Below, in pieces: positions 16,362 through 25,666 of a stretch of DNA of 32,227 nucleotides. This stretch comes from Peribacillus acanthi (GTDB lineage: Bacteria; Bacillota; Bacilli; Bacillales; DSM-1321). Under the pieces are notes generated by a model. That model made no database searches. It was not told where the DNA came from and saw nothing but the letters and a program-made list of their open reading frames with translations. The first letter of the stretch is position 1; the number at the start of each line of letters is the position of its first letter. The translations under genes and the position numbers were made by a program. The stretch lies in NCBI RefSeq assembly GCF_003073175.1, contig NZ_QBBX01000004.1, positions 199,173 through 231,399 on the forward strand, given 5' to 3'.

Positions 16362-18224
16362 TTATTTCCCTCCCTTATCTTCATTGATAAGATCTTCTTT
16401 ATGGATATGGAAACCATGATCGTCTTTGATAGAACGAACAAACATAGATCCTAAAGTGATTCCCAATCCAATGATGATTACTGGTACTCCCCATGATTCT
16501 TCTGCACGGTACATTGCACCAAATGCTGCAACGAATAAACCGAAAGAAGTTACGAAAGGAATGAAAGAATTATTTGGCATATGGATATCACCTAATGGCT
16601 CTGCAGGAGTCATTTCAGTTTTTCCATCCATTTTTTCAATCCAATAAGCATCTAAGCCTCGAACAAGTGGTAACTGCTTGAAGTTATAGAATGGTGGTGG
16701 TGAAGAAATCGCCCACTCAAGTGTACGACCATCTCCCCAAGGATCATTGCCAACTTTTTCGTTTTTCACAGAAGTGATGATGATATTAATTAATAATACA
16801 ATCGTCGAAATTGCCATGAAGAAGGCACCAACTGTACTTACTAAGTTTCCTGTTTCAAAGCCTTGTCCTGGAAGGAATGTGAATACACGACGTGGCATAC
16901 CCATCAAACCTAAGAAATGTTGAATAAAGAATGTTAAGTGGAAACCGATTAAGAATAACCAGAAAGTAATTTTTCCTAGTGTTTCATTTAACATAGTACC
17001 GAACATTTTTGGCCAGTAGAAAGTTGTACCAGCTAAAAGACCAAATACTACTCCACCAACGATTACGTAGTGGAAGTGAGCTACTACGAAGTAAGTATCA
17101 TGGAATTGGTAGTCTGCAGCTGCTGCTGCTAACATGATCCCCGTTACTCCACCTGCAGTGAAAGATGGAATGAACGCTACTGCATAAAGCATTGGTGTTG
17201 TGAAAGTGATGCTTCCGCCCCACATAGTGAACATCCAGTTAAAGATTTTAATACCAGTTGGTACTGCGATTGCCATAGTAGCAACAGCGAAAATCGCATT
17301 AGCAATTGGACCTAAACCAGTTGTGAACATATGGTGAGCCCAAACCATGAATCCTAAGAAACCGATTAAGACTGTTGCGAATACCATTGAAGAGTATCCG
17401 AATAGACGTTTTCTTGAGAATGTAGCGAAAATTTCAGAGAAAATACCGAATGCTGGTAATACAAGAATGTATACCTCAGGGTGACCGAAAATCCAGAATA
17501 AATGCTCCCAGATAATCGTATTACCACCTGCAGCTACGTCAAAGAAGTTAGCTCCAAACATACGGTCAAAAATCATTAAGAATAACCCTACAGTTAATGG
17601 AGGGAAAGCAAATAAAATTAAAGCAGATACAACAAACGTTGACCAAGTGAAAAGTGGCATACGCATATATGTCATACCAGGTGTACGCATCGTAATGATT
17701 GTAACTAAGAAGTTAATACCCCCGATTAACGTACCCGCACCGGAAATCTGTAGTCCAAGTGCATAAAAATCAATACCGTGTCCTTTAGACTCTAAGGATA
17801 GAGATGCATAAGATGTCCATCCTGCGTCTGGTGCTCCTCCTAAAAACCATGAAAGGTTTAAGAAAACACCACCAAAGAAGAATAACCAAAAACCAAGTGA
17901 GTTTAAGAATGGGAATGCAACGTCACGTGCCCCAATCTGAAGTGGCATTACTGCATTCATCATCGCAAACACTAACGGCATCGCCGCAAGGAATATCATG
18001 GTTGTACCATGCATCGTTAAAATTTCATTATATAGACCGGCACTTACAAAATCATTGTTCGGAACAGCAAGCTGAATTCGGATGAACATTGCTTCTAATC
18101 CACCAACAATGAAGAAAAAGCCACCAGCGATTAGGTATAGTATGGCAATTTTCTTATGGTCTACTGTTGTTAAGTAGTCCCAGATCGTTGCGCCAAAACC
18201 TTTTTTCTGAGCGTACGTACTCAC
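16362..18224 (-). CDS. ctaD: Cytochrome c oxidase subunit I
   Basis: The catalytic subunit of the caa3 terminal oxidase, 620 residues with about 14 transmembrane helices. It carries the low-spin heme a and the heme a3-CuB centre that reduces oxygen and pumps protons. Landmarks are LTMHGTTMIFL (a heme a His, near residue 72), WIFGHPEVYILVLPAFG (CuB His and the cross-linked Tyr), WAHHMFTTG (two CuB His) and DTYFVVAHFHYVI (heme a3 and heme a His). The presence of HPEVY plus the YASLSLESKG-type loop fits an A-type oxidase. The GTG start at 18222-18224 follows GGGAGG with seven bases between. All ligands are present. Confidence 0.98.
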   Translation of the reverse strand: MSTYAQKKGFGATIWDYLTTVDHKKIAILYLIAGGFFFIVGGLEAMFIRIQLAVPNNDFVSAGLYNEILTMHGTTMIFLAAMPLVFAMMNAVMPLQIGARDVAFPFLNSLGFWLFFFGGVFLNLSWFLGGAPDAGWTSYASLSLESKGHGIDFYALGLQISGAGTLIGGINFLVTIITMRTPGMTYMRMPLFTWSTFVVSALILFAFPPLTVGLFLMIFDRMFGANFFDVAAGGNTIIWEHLFWIFGHPEVYILVLPAFGIFSEIFATFSRKRLFGYSSMVFATVLIGFLGFMVWAHHMFTTGLGPIANAIFAVATMAIAVPTGIKIFNWMFTMWGGSITFTTPMLYAVAFIPSFTAGGVTGIMLAAAAADYQFHDTYFVVAHFHYVIVGGVVFGLLAGTTFYWPKMFGTMLNETLGKITFWLFLIGFHLTFFIQHFLGLMGMPRRVFTFLPGQGFETGNLVSTVGAFFMAISTIVLLINIIITSVKNEKVGNDPWGDGRTLEWAISSPPPFYNFKQLPLVRGLDAYWIEKMDGKTEMTPAEPLGDIHMPNNSFIPFVTSFGLFVAAFGAMYRAEESWGVPVIIIGLGITLGSMFVRSIKDDHGFHIHKEDLINEDKGGK

Positions 18225-18255
18225 GCTGTAACCTCCCTTTGTTTCAAGGTTTCCC

Positions 18256-19338
18256 CTATTTTTCTTCTACTTTTAATCCCATTAAGTATGCAGTAAGAGC
18301 ATCAAGTTGTTGCTCATCTAACTTTCCATAAGTACCAGTCATTGTATTACCTGGCTTATATTTTTCTGGATCTTTTAACCAGTTCTTTAAATCTTGCTCT
18401 GAATGATCTAACACACCAGCAATACGCTCACGCTCTCCAAATGTTGCTAAGTTTGGAGCCTGACGAGCAAGTTCTGGACGTGCATCATTAGGTGTTACAG
18501 CATGGCATCCGATACAGCTTTTATTGAAGATTTCTTGACCTTCTTGAGCAAGTGCATTGTCAACCACTGGTTCTTTAACCGCTTTCATATCCTTTGTCCA
18601 CTGTTTGAAATCATCCTGGGACATAGCTTTTACTTTAAAGTCCATTAGAGCATGGGAAGGTCCACAAAGCTCCGCACATTTTCCGTAGAAGATGTTGCTG
18701 ACATCTTCAGCCTTCTCACTATCAATCTCGAACCAGAATTTGTTTACTGTGTCTGTGTTCGTATCCATCTTACCAGCTACTGCAGGTACCCAGAAGGAGT
18801 GCTTTACATCAGAAGCAGTTAAATTGAAATAAACCTTTTGATCAGTTGGAAGTACCAAATCTTGGCTTGTGATGATACCTAAGTCTGGATATTCAAACTC
18901 CCACCAATAAAGATTAGCTCTTACATTTACAACTAATGCATCCTTTGTTTTGCCATCTTTATCTTTCTTATCCATTGCAGCCACATCAGCAAACTTAAAT
19001 GTGTACGCTACTACAGGAACAGCAAGAATGATTAACAAAAGAATCGGAATGACTGTCCAAATGATTTCAAGCTTATGGCTTCCTTCAACTTGCTTAGGAA
19101 TTGTTTTATCATTTCCTTTGCGGCGGAAGCGTAACAAAACATAAATAAAGATGACAGCAACAGCAATGATAACAAACACCATGATTAGTGTGCTTAGAAT
19201 CATTAAATCATACTGATTTTTTGCTACTTCACCAGCTGGCGTTAAGGTAGAAACAAATGGCTCCCCGCAGCCTGCCAGTACTAGCGTCAAGATGGCAAAT
19301 AATGAAACTAGACGCCAATTTTGCAGCCGTTTTTTCAT
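18256..19338 (-). CDS. ctaC: Cytochrome c oxidase subunit II with fused cytochrome c domain
   Basis: A 360-residue lipoprotein: signal peptide with lipobox LAGC (VLAGCGEPF), two transmembrane helices, a CuA cupredoxin domain (YGKCAELCGPSHALMDF, with both CuA Cys and His), and a C-terminal cytochrome c domain with CIGCH heme-binding motif and the distal Met in PGNTMTGTYG. The fused heme c makes it caa3-type, accepting electrons directly from cytochrome c. I chose the ATG at 19336-19338 (MKKRLQNWRL), preceded by AGAGGGG and giving a normal lipoprotein signal. The frame opens 16 codons upstream at 19386, but that start lies within the leader hairpin region. First gene of ctaCDEF. Confidence 0.96.
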   Translation of the reverse strand: MKKRLQNWRLVSLFAILTLVLAGCGEPFVSTLTPAGEVAKNQYDLMILSTLIMVFVIIAVAVIFIYVLLRFRRKGNDKTIPKQVEGSHKLEIIWTVIPILLLIILAVPVVAYTFKFADVAAMDKKDKDGKTKDALVVNVRANLYWWEFEYPDLGIITSQDLVLPTDQKVYFNLTASDVKHSFWVPAVAGKMDTNTDTVNKFWFEIDSEKAEDVSNIFYGKCAELCGPSHALMDFKVKAMSQDDFKQWTKDMKAVKEPVVDNALAQEGQEIFNKSCIGCHAVTPNDARPELARQAPNLATFGERERIAGVLDHSEQDLKNWLKDPEKYKPGNTMTGTYGKLDEQQLDALTAYLMGLKVEEK

Positions 19339-19359
19339 AACGATTGAAACCCCTCTTTC

Positions 19360-19443
19360 GTAAAAATTTCTCACAAAACTGAACATTGATTAACAGTTGT
19401 GAGAATTCTCTCTATTAATAATTTCTTACAGAAAAATAAGAAA
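19360..19443 (-). promoter_or_regulatory. Structured leader between ctaB and ctaC
   Basis: This 110-base spacer holds an imperfect inverted repeat (19370-19381 with 19394-19403, arms CTCAC-AACTG type), an adjoining GAGAATTCTC palindrome, and a TTTCTTA/TAAGAAA hairpin (19422-19443). On the minus strand TTGTGAGAAATTTTT at 19362-19376 resembles the ResD box TTGTGAAn3TTTTn2A. No T-run follows any hairpin, so a regulatory leader or processing site is likelier than a terminator. Confidence 0.4.
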
Positions 19444-19449
19444 GAATTC

Positions 19450-20388
19450 CTAAATTAAAGTTACGATAACCATCGCGACAAACAGGATAGTAAGATAGTT
19501 TAATGAATAAACAAACATTAGTTTTGCCCATTTAATATCATCTTCCCATCTATACCCATAAATTCCTAGTGCTAGCCATCCTACATTTAAAATTATTGCA
19601 AGAATTACAAGCGGCATACCCAATGATGTAAGGAAGAATGGAGTTGGCTGTAAAAACACAATCCATAACATCGTTGATAGTTTAGTTCTTGCAAATCCTT
19701 TTACTACAGGTAACATGGGAACCCCAGCAGCACGATATTCTTCACAGCGCTTCATGGCAAGTGAATAAAAATGAGGTGGTTGCCAAATAAACATGATTAG
19801 GAAAAGAATCCAAGCTAGTGTGCTTAAGTTCGCATCCACTGCAGCCCAACCGATTAATGGTGGAACAGCTCCAGAAAAACTACCAACAATCGTATTTGCA
19901 GCATATTTTCTTTTTGTCATCATCGTATAGAAAACGACATATGAAACAACTCCAAACAACCCTATTAGAGTAGCTGTCCAAGTAGTGAATGCAAGGAGAA
20001 TGAGTCCGGCGATGACAAGTGAAAATCCCAGCGCAAGTACTTTTGCCGGGTCTACCTTACCAGTGACAGTCGGTCTCGTTTTGGTTCTTTCCATTAAATG
20101 ATCAATATCCCTATCAATGTAATTATTTAAACTGCAAGATCCAGCAATGATTAATGCTGAGCCCGCTAGAGTAAAAAACACTGTATCAAGATTGGTCAAG
20201 AAATGCTCATTCGCAAAAAATAATGCTAACCACAACCCTGTGAAGGTCGTAATCATATTGGAGTTCACAATCCCTATTTTAATTAGGGCCATGAAATCCT
20301 TCCAGGCAGTTGTATTTGGTATATCAGCTTGAAGGCTTGGTTCATTGCTCTTCAGAGAAGACTGTGCCAAAGCCTTTGGATTCGACAT
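19450..20388 (-). CDS. ctaB: Protoheme IX farnesyltransferase (heme O synthase)
   Basis: CtaB joins farnesyl diphosphate to heme B, giving heme O, the precursor of the heme A in CtaD. The 312-residue protein has about nine transmembrane helices and the UbiA-family signature [19 protein letters not shown] near residues 91-109, whose Asp residues bind Mg-diphosphate. A second conserved loop is [24 protein letters not shown]. The ATG at 20386-20388 follows AGAGGGGG with seven bases between. The open frame continues nine codons upstream but without a better ribosome-binding site. It lies upstream of ctaC on the same strand and divergent from ctaA. Confidence 0.97.
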   Translation of the reverse strand: MSNPKALAQSSLKSNEPSLQADIPNTTAWKDFMALIKIGIVNSNMITTFTGLWLALFFANEHFLTNLDTVFFTLAGSALIIAGSCSLNNYIDRDIDHLMERTKTRPTVTGKVDPAKVLALGFSLVIAGLILLAFTTWTATLIGLFGVVSYVVFYTMMTKRKYAANTIVGSFSGAVPPLIGWAAVDANLSTLAWILFLIMFIWQPPHFYSLAMKRCEEYRAAGVPMLPVVKGFARTKLSTMLWIVFLQPTPFFLTSLGMPLVILAIILNVGWLALGIYGYRWEDDIKWAKLMFVYSLNYLTILFVAMVIVTLI

Positions 20389-20613
20389 ATATTTTCCCCC
20401 TCTATCAGATTCCACAACTATAAAAAAGTACCCATTCCTTAACTATAAAACATTATTGCATACTTTTCTATATTTGAATTCAAGGAAGTAAAAACTAATA
20501 AATGGCAATAATCAATTAATGGGGAGAAAAACATACTCATTAAAGTTATTAGCCTAATATAATTTTCATTTACATTTCTTCTGTTGTCTATTAAATCACA
20601 TTTATTAGGTTTT

Positions 20614-20630
20614 TTGTGAAATATTTTTGG
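20614..20630 (+). promoter_or_regulatory. ResD-like binding site
   Basis: TTGTGAA at 20614-20620, three bases, TTTT at 20624-20627 match the B. subtilis ResD consensus TTGTGAAn3TTTTn2A at all positions but the last. Further TTGTGA hexamers lie near 20645 (TTGTGACTCATTCT) and 20944 (TTGTGACATTAAT). ResD activates ctaA in B. subtilis. AT-rich DNA raises the chance of such matches. Confidence 0.45.
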
Positions 20631-20991
20631 ATATTTTATGTCCAATTTGTGACTCATTCTAGGCGAAATATATCCAATTTATCCCTAAGTTATGTAGTGT
20701 TTTCACCATTAAAGAACATAAGTATGCAAATGAATAAGAGATGACTTTCCTTGTCGAATTCAACAATCTCTTGATATAACTGGGAATATGATGACTCCAT
20801 ACTATTTCTAACAAATTATTGAATAAGTTTCAACAGTTTTCCCTATTATAATACAATAAATTTTTCATAACTAAAATCCTTGTAAAAATCTATCCGTTTG
20901 TGTAACATCGATAAAGTGTGTGGGGTATTCGTCACACTTTCTATTGTGACATTAATCCATTGGATCTCTATGGATTGCTTATTCAGTTTTC

Positions 20992-21020
20992 TTTAGATTT
21001 TTCTAGTACAAAATTATAGT
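20992..21020 (+). promoter_or_regulatory. Sigma-A-like promoter candidate for ctaA
   Basis: TTTAGA at 20992-20997 and TATAGT at 21015-21020 have a 17-base spacer and lie about 75 bases before ctaA. The weak -35 is what one expects of an activator-dependent promoter; the TTGTGA near 20944 lies upstream of it. Confidence 0.4.
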
Positions 21021-21094
21021 AATTTAGTACCTCTATTATTTTAAGATTGTTTTCTTGTTCGTTCTACTTTATTCATTAAGAAGGTGAAAAACGC

Positions 21095-22042
21095 ATGTCC
21101 AAACCTTTAAAATGGTTTGCCGTATTAACGACAATCGGCATGCTTCTCATACTCCTAGGAGGAGCACTTGTGACGAAAACTGAGTCTGGAGCAGGTTGTG
21201 GTGACTCTTGGCCATTATGTCATGGTCAGTTAATCCCGAGTGACATAACGATTGAACTGGTAATTGAACTTGCTCATAGATTAGTGTCAGGTACAGTCGG
21301 TTTCATGGTTTTAGCTTTATCTATATGGTCTTGGAAACGTATCGGCCATATAAGAGAGACAAAATTTCTATCTTTTTTATCGTTCTTCTTTTTGCTTTTA
21401 CAGGCACTAATTGGTGCAGCAGCTGTTAAGTGGGGTCAATCTGACTTTGTTCTTGCCTTACATTTCGGAATATCATTAATTTCTTTTGCCTCTGTTTTCT
21501 TGTTAACATTATTGATATTTGAAGTAGATAAAAAGTTTAAAGCTGAGAAAGTCGTTATTGATAAAAAGATGAGCTTTCATATTGTTGGTTTATTGCTTTA
21601 CACATATGCAGTTGTGTATACAGGCGCTTTAGTCAGACATACAAATTCTAGTTTAGTTTGTAAGGACTGGCCAATGTGTGTGAATGGAGAATTCACACTT
21701 CCAGCAAACATGTATGAATGGGTGCAAATGGGTCACCGCTTCTTAGCCGGTTTAGTATTTGTATGGGTAGCATATATCGTATTCGGTTTACTAAAGCACT
21801 ACAAACATCAAAAAGTTGTGTACTGGGGTTGGATCATCTCATTTATTCTTGTAACACTACAAGTTATAGCTGGAGGGTTAATTATCATTAGCCGCTTAAA
21901 CCTATATATTGCCCTATCTCATGCACTATTCATATCCCTATTCTTTGGTGTATTAAGTTATTTACTATTACTAACAACTCGAAGCAGTAGAAATGCTCTA
22001 TTACAAGAAAAAGTGTCCAAAGAAAAAGACATAACAGTTTAA
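21095..22042 (+). CDS. ctaA: Heme A synthase
   Basis: CtaA oxidises the C8 methyl of heme O to a formyl group, giving heme A for cytochrome caa3. The 315-residue protein has eight transmembrane helices in two pseudo-repeats. The first repeat carries Cys35 and Cys42 ([11 protein letters not shown]), the disulfide pair known from B. subtilis CtaA, Glu58-His61 (ELAHR) and the ALHFG His. The second has [15 protein letters not shown] and LSHALF, so all four heme-ligand histidines are present. The ATG follows AGAAGGTG. It is divergent from ctaB and convergent on pycA. Confidence 0.97.
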   Translation: MSKPLKWFAVLTTIGMLLILLGGALVTKTESGAGCGDSWPLCHGQLIPSDITIELVIELAHRLVSGTVGFMVLALSIWSWKRIGHIRETKFLSFLSFFFLLLQALIGAAAVKWGQSDFVLALHFGISLISFASVFLLTLLIFEVDKKFKAEKVVIDKKMSFHIVGLLLYTYAVVYTGALVRHTNSSLVCKDWPMCVNGEFTLPANMYEWVQMGHRFLAGLVFVWVAYIVFGLLKHYKHQKVVYWGWIISFILVTLQVIAGGLIIISRLNLYIALSHALFISLFFGVLSYLLLLTTRSSRNALLQEKVSKEKDITV

Positions 22043-22078
22043 AAGGATAGAGTGGAATCCCACTCTATCCTTTTTTTT
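22041..22078. terminator. Bidirectional terminator between ctaA and pycA
   Basis: AAAGGATAGAGTGG and CCACTCTATCCTTT are perfectly complementary around an AATC loop and followed by a T-run on the plus strand. The A's on the left serve pycA. Confidence 0.94.
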
Positions 22079-25000
22079 ATCCTCTTACTATTTCTAATAG
22101 TAAATCTCCCGTATTTATCCCCTCGCCATTAGAAACATGAATCCCTTTTATAACACCTGTAAATGGAGCTTGAACAGTTGTTTCCATTTTCATGGCTTCA
22201 GTAATTAAGAGGTGATCTCCTTTTTTAACTTTTTCTCCTTTTTCAACCAAAACTTTGATGACAGTACCTGGCATCGTCGCTCCAATATGGGTCTCGTCCT
22301 TCGGGTCAGCTTTTATTTTTGATGCTACACTTGATTTAATACTCTCATCCTTAATAATCACTTCACGTTGTTGTCCGTTTAGTTCAAAATACAGGACTCT
22401 TGTACCATCAGGCTGAGGCTGCCCTATTGAAACTAATTTAACAATTAATGTTTTACCGGTCTCTATTTCAACTTCTATTTCTTCTCCTAATCTCATACCG
22501 AAAACAAATGTTGGTGTATCTAGATTAGACATGTCCCCGAATTGATCTAAAGTTTTATTGTAATCTAAAAATACCTTCGGATATAGAGAATACGCCATAA
22601 CGTCAAAATCAGTTACTTCTCTGCCAATCTCACGGAACAATTCTTCTCTTAGAGTATTGAAATCAACATCGTCAAGCAATTCTCCAGGGCGGACAGTGAT
22701 TGGCTCTTTATTCTTTAGAATGACTTTTTGAAGTTCCTTAGGAAATCCTCCAGTCGGTTGTCCTAAATATCCCTCAAACAACTCAATTACTGAATCTGGG
22801 AAATCAATAGTTGTACCCTTTTCAAGAACACTTTCTTCATCTAGATTATTCTGTACCATGAATAGGGCCATATCCCCTACAACTTTTGAAGATGGAGTAA
22901 CTTTAACAATGTCTCCAAACATGAGATTCACTCTTCGGTACATATCTTTAACTTCTTCCCAACGCTCTCCTAATCCTACACCTTTTGCTTGTTGTTGAAG
23001 ATTAGAATATTGGCCACCTGGCATTTCATGCTCATAAACCTCTGTATGAGGTGCCACCATTCCACTTTCAAAATCGGAATAATATTTTCGAACATCCTCC
23101 CAATAGTACGAAAGCTGTTCCAATGCTTTAATATCTATGTTTGGTTTTCGTTCAGATCCTTCCAAAGCGTAATAAAGAGTGTTTGCACTTGGTTGTGAAG
23201 TCAACCCCGCCATCGTGCTCAAAGCTGTATCTACTATATCCACGCCTGCATCGATCGCTTTTGAATAAGTCAAAATGCCATTCCCGCTCGTATCGTGCGT
23301 ATGCAGATGTATAGGTAATGATACAGTATCCTTTAGTTCTGATATTAGTCTATAGGCAGCTGCCGGCTTTAATAATCCAGCCATGTCTTTGATAGCAAGG
23401 ATGTGTGCCCCTTGTGCTTCAAGTTCTTTTGCCAGATTTTTATAATAGGTAAGATTGTATTTGGTTCTCGTTGGGTCATTGATATCTCCTGTATAACAAA
23501 TAGCAGCTTCTGCAACTTTCCCGTTATCTCTTACCGCTTCAATCGCAATTTCCATTCCTTTGACCCAGTTCAAGCTATCAAAGATACGGAACACATCCAC
23601 CCCTGCATGTGAAGATAGTTTTATAAACTCACGAATCACATTATCGGGATAATTTTTATAACCAACTGCATTTGATCCTCTAAATAACATCTGGAATAAA
23701 ATGTTCGGCATTTTTTCTCGTAATGCCAATAGACGATCCCACGGGTCTTCTTTTAAGAAGCGGTAAGCCACATCAAACGTAGCACCACCCCACATTTCTG
23801 AAGAAAACAAATTCGGTAAAAGCTTCGCAGTAGGTTCAGCAATATGTACTAAATCATTCGTTCTTACTCGTGTAGCAAGTAACGATTGATGAGCATCCCT
23901 GAAAGTCGTATCGGTTACCAATACTTCCTTTTGTTCCTTTATCCATCGGACTAAGCCATCTGCTCCTTCACGTTCTAAAATCTGCTTTGTACCCCCACGG
24001 AAATCCACTTCAGGTACTATTGGTATCCTTGGTTTTTCAAAAACAGGCTTCTTTCGTTTTTCAACGCCAGGAAACCCGTTCACCGTAACATTTCCAATAT
24101 AGGAAAGCATCTTTGTGCCACGGTCTTTTCGCACAGGGAAAACAAATAATTCAGGAGTAGTATCTATAAAGGATGTATCGTACTCTCCATTTCTAAATTT
24201 CTCATGGAGTATAACATTTTCTAAAAAGGCAATGTTTGTTTTGATACCTCTAATTCTAAATTCCTTTAAATTCCTTACCATTTTTCTTGCTGCTTGATCG
24301 AAAGTTAAAGCCCAAGTAGAAAGCTTCACTAATAGTGAATCATAATAAGGTGTAATGACAGCTCCTTGATACCCATTTCCAGCATCAAGACGTACCCCGA
24401 ATCCACCACCAGAGCGATAAGCCATAATCTTACCAGTATCTGGCATGAAATTATTCAAAGGATCTTCGGTTGTTACTCGAGATTGAATGGCAAAACCGTG
24501 AGTTTTAATTTCTTCTTGCTTAGGTATGCCAACTTCACTACTATGTAAACTGAAGCCTTCTGCGATTAATATTTGTGATTGTACAATATCGATTCCAGTA
24601 ATCATCTCTGTTATCGTATGCTCTACTTGAACACGAGGATTTACTTCAATAAAGTAGAACTCTTCCCCTGCTACAAGGAATTCTACCGTACCTGCATTTA
24701 AGTAATCCACATTCTTCATTAATTTGACTGCAGAATCACAGATTCTACTTCTTAAATCTTCAGACAGTGAAACAGATGGCGCAATCTCTACCACTTTTTG
24801 ATGCCTTCTTTGGACTGAACAATCCCGTTCAAACAAATGGACAATATTACCTTCATTGTCTCCTAAAATCTGCACTTCAATATGTTTTGGGTTTTGGATG
24901 AACTTCTCGACGTAGACTTCATCATTTCCAAATGCAGCTTTTGCTTCTGATTTGGCACGATCGTAGGCCTCCCTAACTTCTTCAAGACTCCCTACAATCC

Positions 25001-25517
25001 TCATGCCTCTACCACCACCACCTAGTGATGCCTTTATGATGATTGGAAATCCATGTACCTTTCCGAATTTAATTACATCCTCAAGACCTTTAACAGGGCC
25101 ATCACTTCCTGGTATAACAGGGATTTCTGCCAATTCGGCTTGAGTCCTTGCTTTTACCTTGTCACCAAACATATCCAGGTGTCTTGAATGAGGACCAATA
25201 AAAATAATTCCTTCTTCTTCACATCTTTTTGCAAAATGAATGTTCTCAGATAAGAATCCATAACCTGGATGAATCGCATCCACTCCGCTGTTCTTAGCGA
25301 TCTCTATTATGCCTTCAATATCTAAATAAGCATCAATTGGCTTTTTCCCTTCACCTACTAAATAAGCCTCGTCAGCTTTAAATCGATGATAGGACCCAGA
25401 GTCCTCTTTCGAATAAATCGCAACAGTTCGGATTTCTAGTTCAGTACATGCGCGAAAAACACGGATTGCTATCTCCCCACGGTTTGCCGCAAGAACTTTT
25501 CTAATTCGTCTCTCCAA
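22077..25517 (-). CDS. pycA: Pyruvate carboxylase
   Basis: A biotin enzyme converting pyruvate, bicarbonate and ATP to oxaloacetate, the main anaplerotic reaction. At 1146 residues it is the normal single-chain length. Domains in order are: biotin carboxylase (about 1-455; KVLAANRGEIAIRVFRAC, ATP-grasp loop GGGGRGM, EVNPRVQVEHT), carboxyltransferase (about 530-800; TDTTFRDAHQSLLATR, metal-site HLHTHDTSG, MAGLTSQPS), the conserved C-terminal PYC_OADA region, and the biotinyl domain with EAMKME (biotin Lys near 1110). The TTG start at 25515-25517 follows AAGAGGTG. It is monocistronic, with terminators on both sides. Confidence 0.98.
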   Translation of the reverse strand: MERRIRKVLAANRGEIAIRVFRACTELEIRTVAIYSKEDSGSYHRFKADEAYLVGEGKKPIDAYLDIEGIIEIAKNSGVDAIHPGYGFLSENIHFAKRCEEEGIIFIGPHSRHLDMFGDKVKARTQAELAEIPVIPGSDGPVKGLEDVIKFGKVHGFPIIIKASLGGGGRGMRIVGSLEEVREAYDRAKSEAKAAFGNDEVYVEKFIQNPKHIEVQILGDNEGNIVHLFERDCSVQRRHQKVVEIAPSVSLSEDLRSRICDSAVKLMKNVDYLNAGTVEFLVAGEEFYFIEVNPRVQVEHTITEMITGIDIVQSQILIAEGFSLHSSEVGIPKQEEIKTHGFAIQSRVTTEDPLNNFMPDTGKIMAYRSGGGFGVRLDAGNGYQGAVITPYYDSLLVKLSTWALTFDQAARKMVRNLKEFRIRGIKTNIAFLENVILHEKFRNGEYDTSFIDTTPELFVFPVRKDRGTKMLSYIGNVTVNGFPGVEKRKKPVFEKPRIPIVPEVDFRGGTKQILEREGADGLVRWIKEQKEVLVTDTTFRDAHQSLLATRVRTNDLVHIAEPTAKLLPNLFSSEMWGGATFDVAYRFLKEDPWDRLLALREKMPNILFQMLFRGSNAVGYKNYPDNVIREFIKLSSHAGVDVFRIFDSLNWVKGMEIAIEAVRDNGKVAEAAICYTGDINDPTRTKYNLTYYKNLAKELEAQGAHILAIKDMAGLLKPAAAYRLISELKDTVSLPIHLHTHDTSGNGILTYSKAIDAGVDIVDTALSTMAGLTSQPSANTLYYALEGSERKPNIDIKALEQLSYYWEDVRKYYSDFESGMVAPHTEVYEHEMPGGQYSNLQQQAKGVGLGERWEEVKDMYRRVNLMFGDIVKVTPSSKVVGDMALFMVQNNLDEESVLEKGTTIDFPDSVIELFEGYLGQPTGGFPKELQKVILKNKEPITVRPGELLDDVDFNTLREELFREIGREVTDFDVMAYSLYPKVFLDYNKTLDQFGDMSNLDTPTFVFGMRLGEEIEVEIETGKTLIVKLVSIGQPQPDGTRVLYFELNGQQREVIIKDESIKSSVASKIKADPKDETHIGATMPGTVIKVLVEKGEKVKKGDHLLITEAMKMETTVQAPFTGVIKGIHVSNGEGINTGDLLLEIVRG

Positions 25518-25621
25518 CTTCTACACCTCTTCGTTATTTTATTGTGTGTAATTTATGTTACTCCATTGAATGAATAATACGATGGAGAAACTAGCGAAAT
25601 AATACGAAAATTCAGACAAAA

Positions 25622-25660
25622 AATGGCAGATTCGGACTTCAATTACAAATCCGAATCCTA
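25622..25660 (-). terminator. Terminator of ftsW
   Basis: Read leftward GATTCGGA (25650-25657) pairs with TCCGAATC (25629-25636) around a 13-base loop, followed after TGCCA by a run of T's. It lies just past the ftsW stop. Confidence 0.75.
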
Positions 25661-25666
25661 CAATGA

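Larger units (their letters stand above)
20389..21094. other. Long ctaA/ctaB divergent control region
   Basis: About 700 bases, very AT-rich, without a credible gene (a 72-codon reverse frame has no ribosome-binding site and low-complexity content). It contains three TTGTGA motifs, a hairpin AAAGTGTG/CACACTTT (20913-20920 with 20933-20940) and a possible ctaA promoter. In B. subtilis this interval is a target of the ResD response regulator. Confidence 0.7.

Noticed and set aside
17804-18085. 93-codon rightward frame inside ctaD
   Set aside because: ctaD is intact with all heme and copper ligands on the other strand, so this is a coding shadow.
20439-20657. 72-codon reverse frame in the ctaA/ctaB spacer
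   Set aside because: It has no ribosome-binding site and an AT-biased, patternless product, and it overlaps ResD-like motifs.
20389-21094. Riboswitch or T-box leader in the ctaA/ctaB spacer
   Set aside because: I found no antiterminator/terminator pair, no T-box sequence and no known riboswitch core. The visible hairpin lacks a T-run.
25561-25587. CTCCAT/ATGGAG inverted repeat in the pycA leader
   Set aside because: Six-base arms with a 15-base loop are easily found by chance in this composition; no further support.
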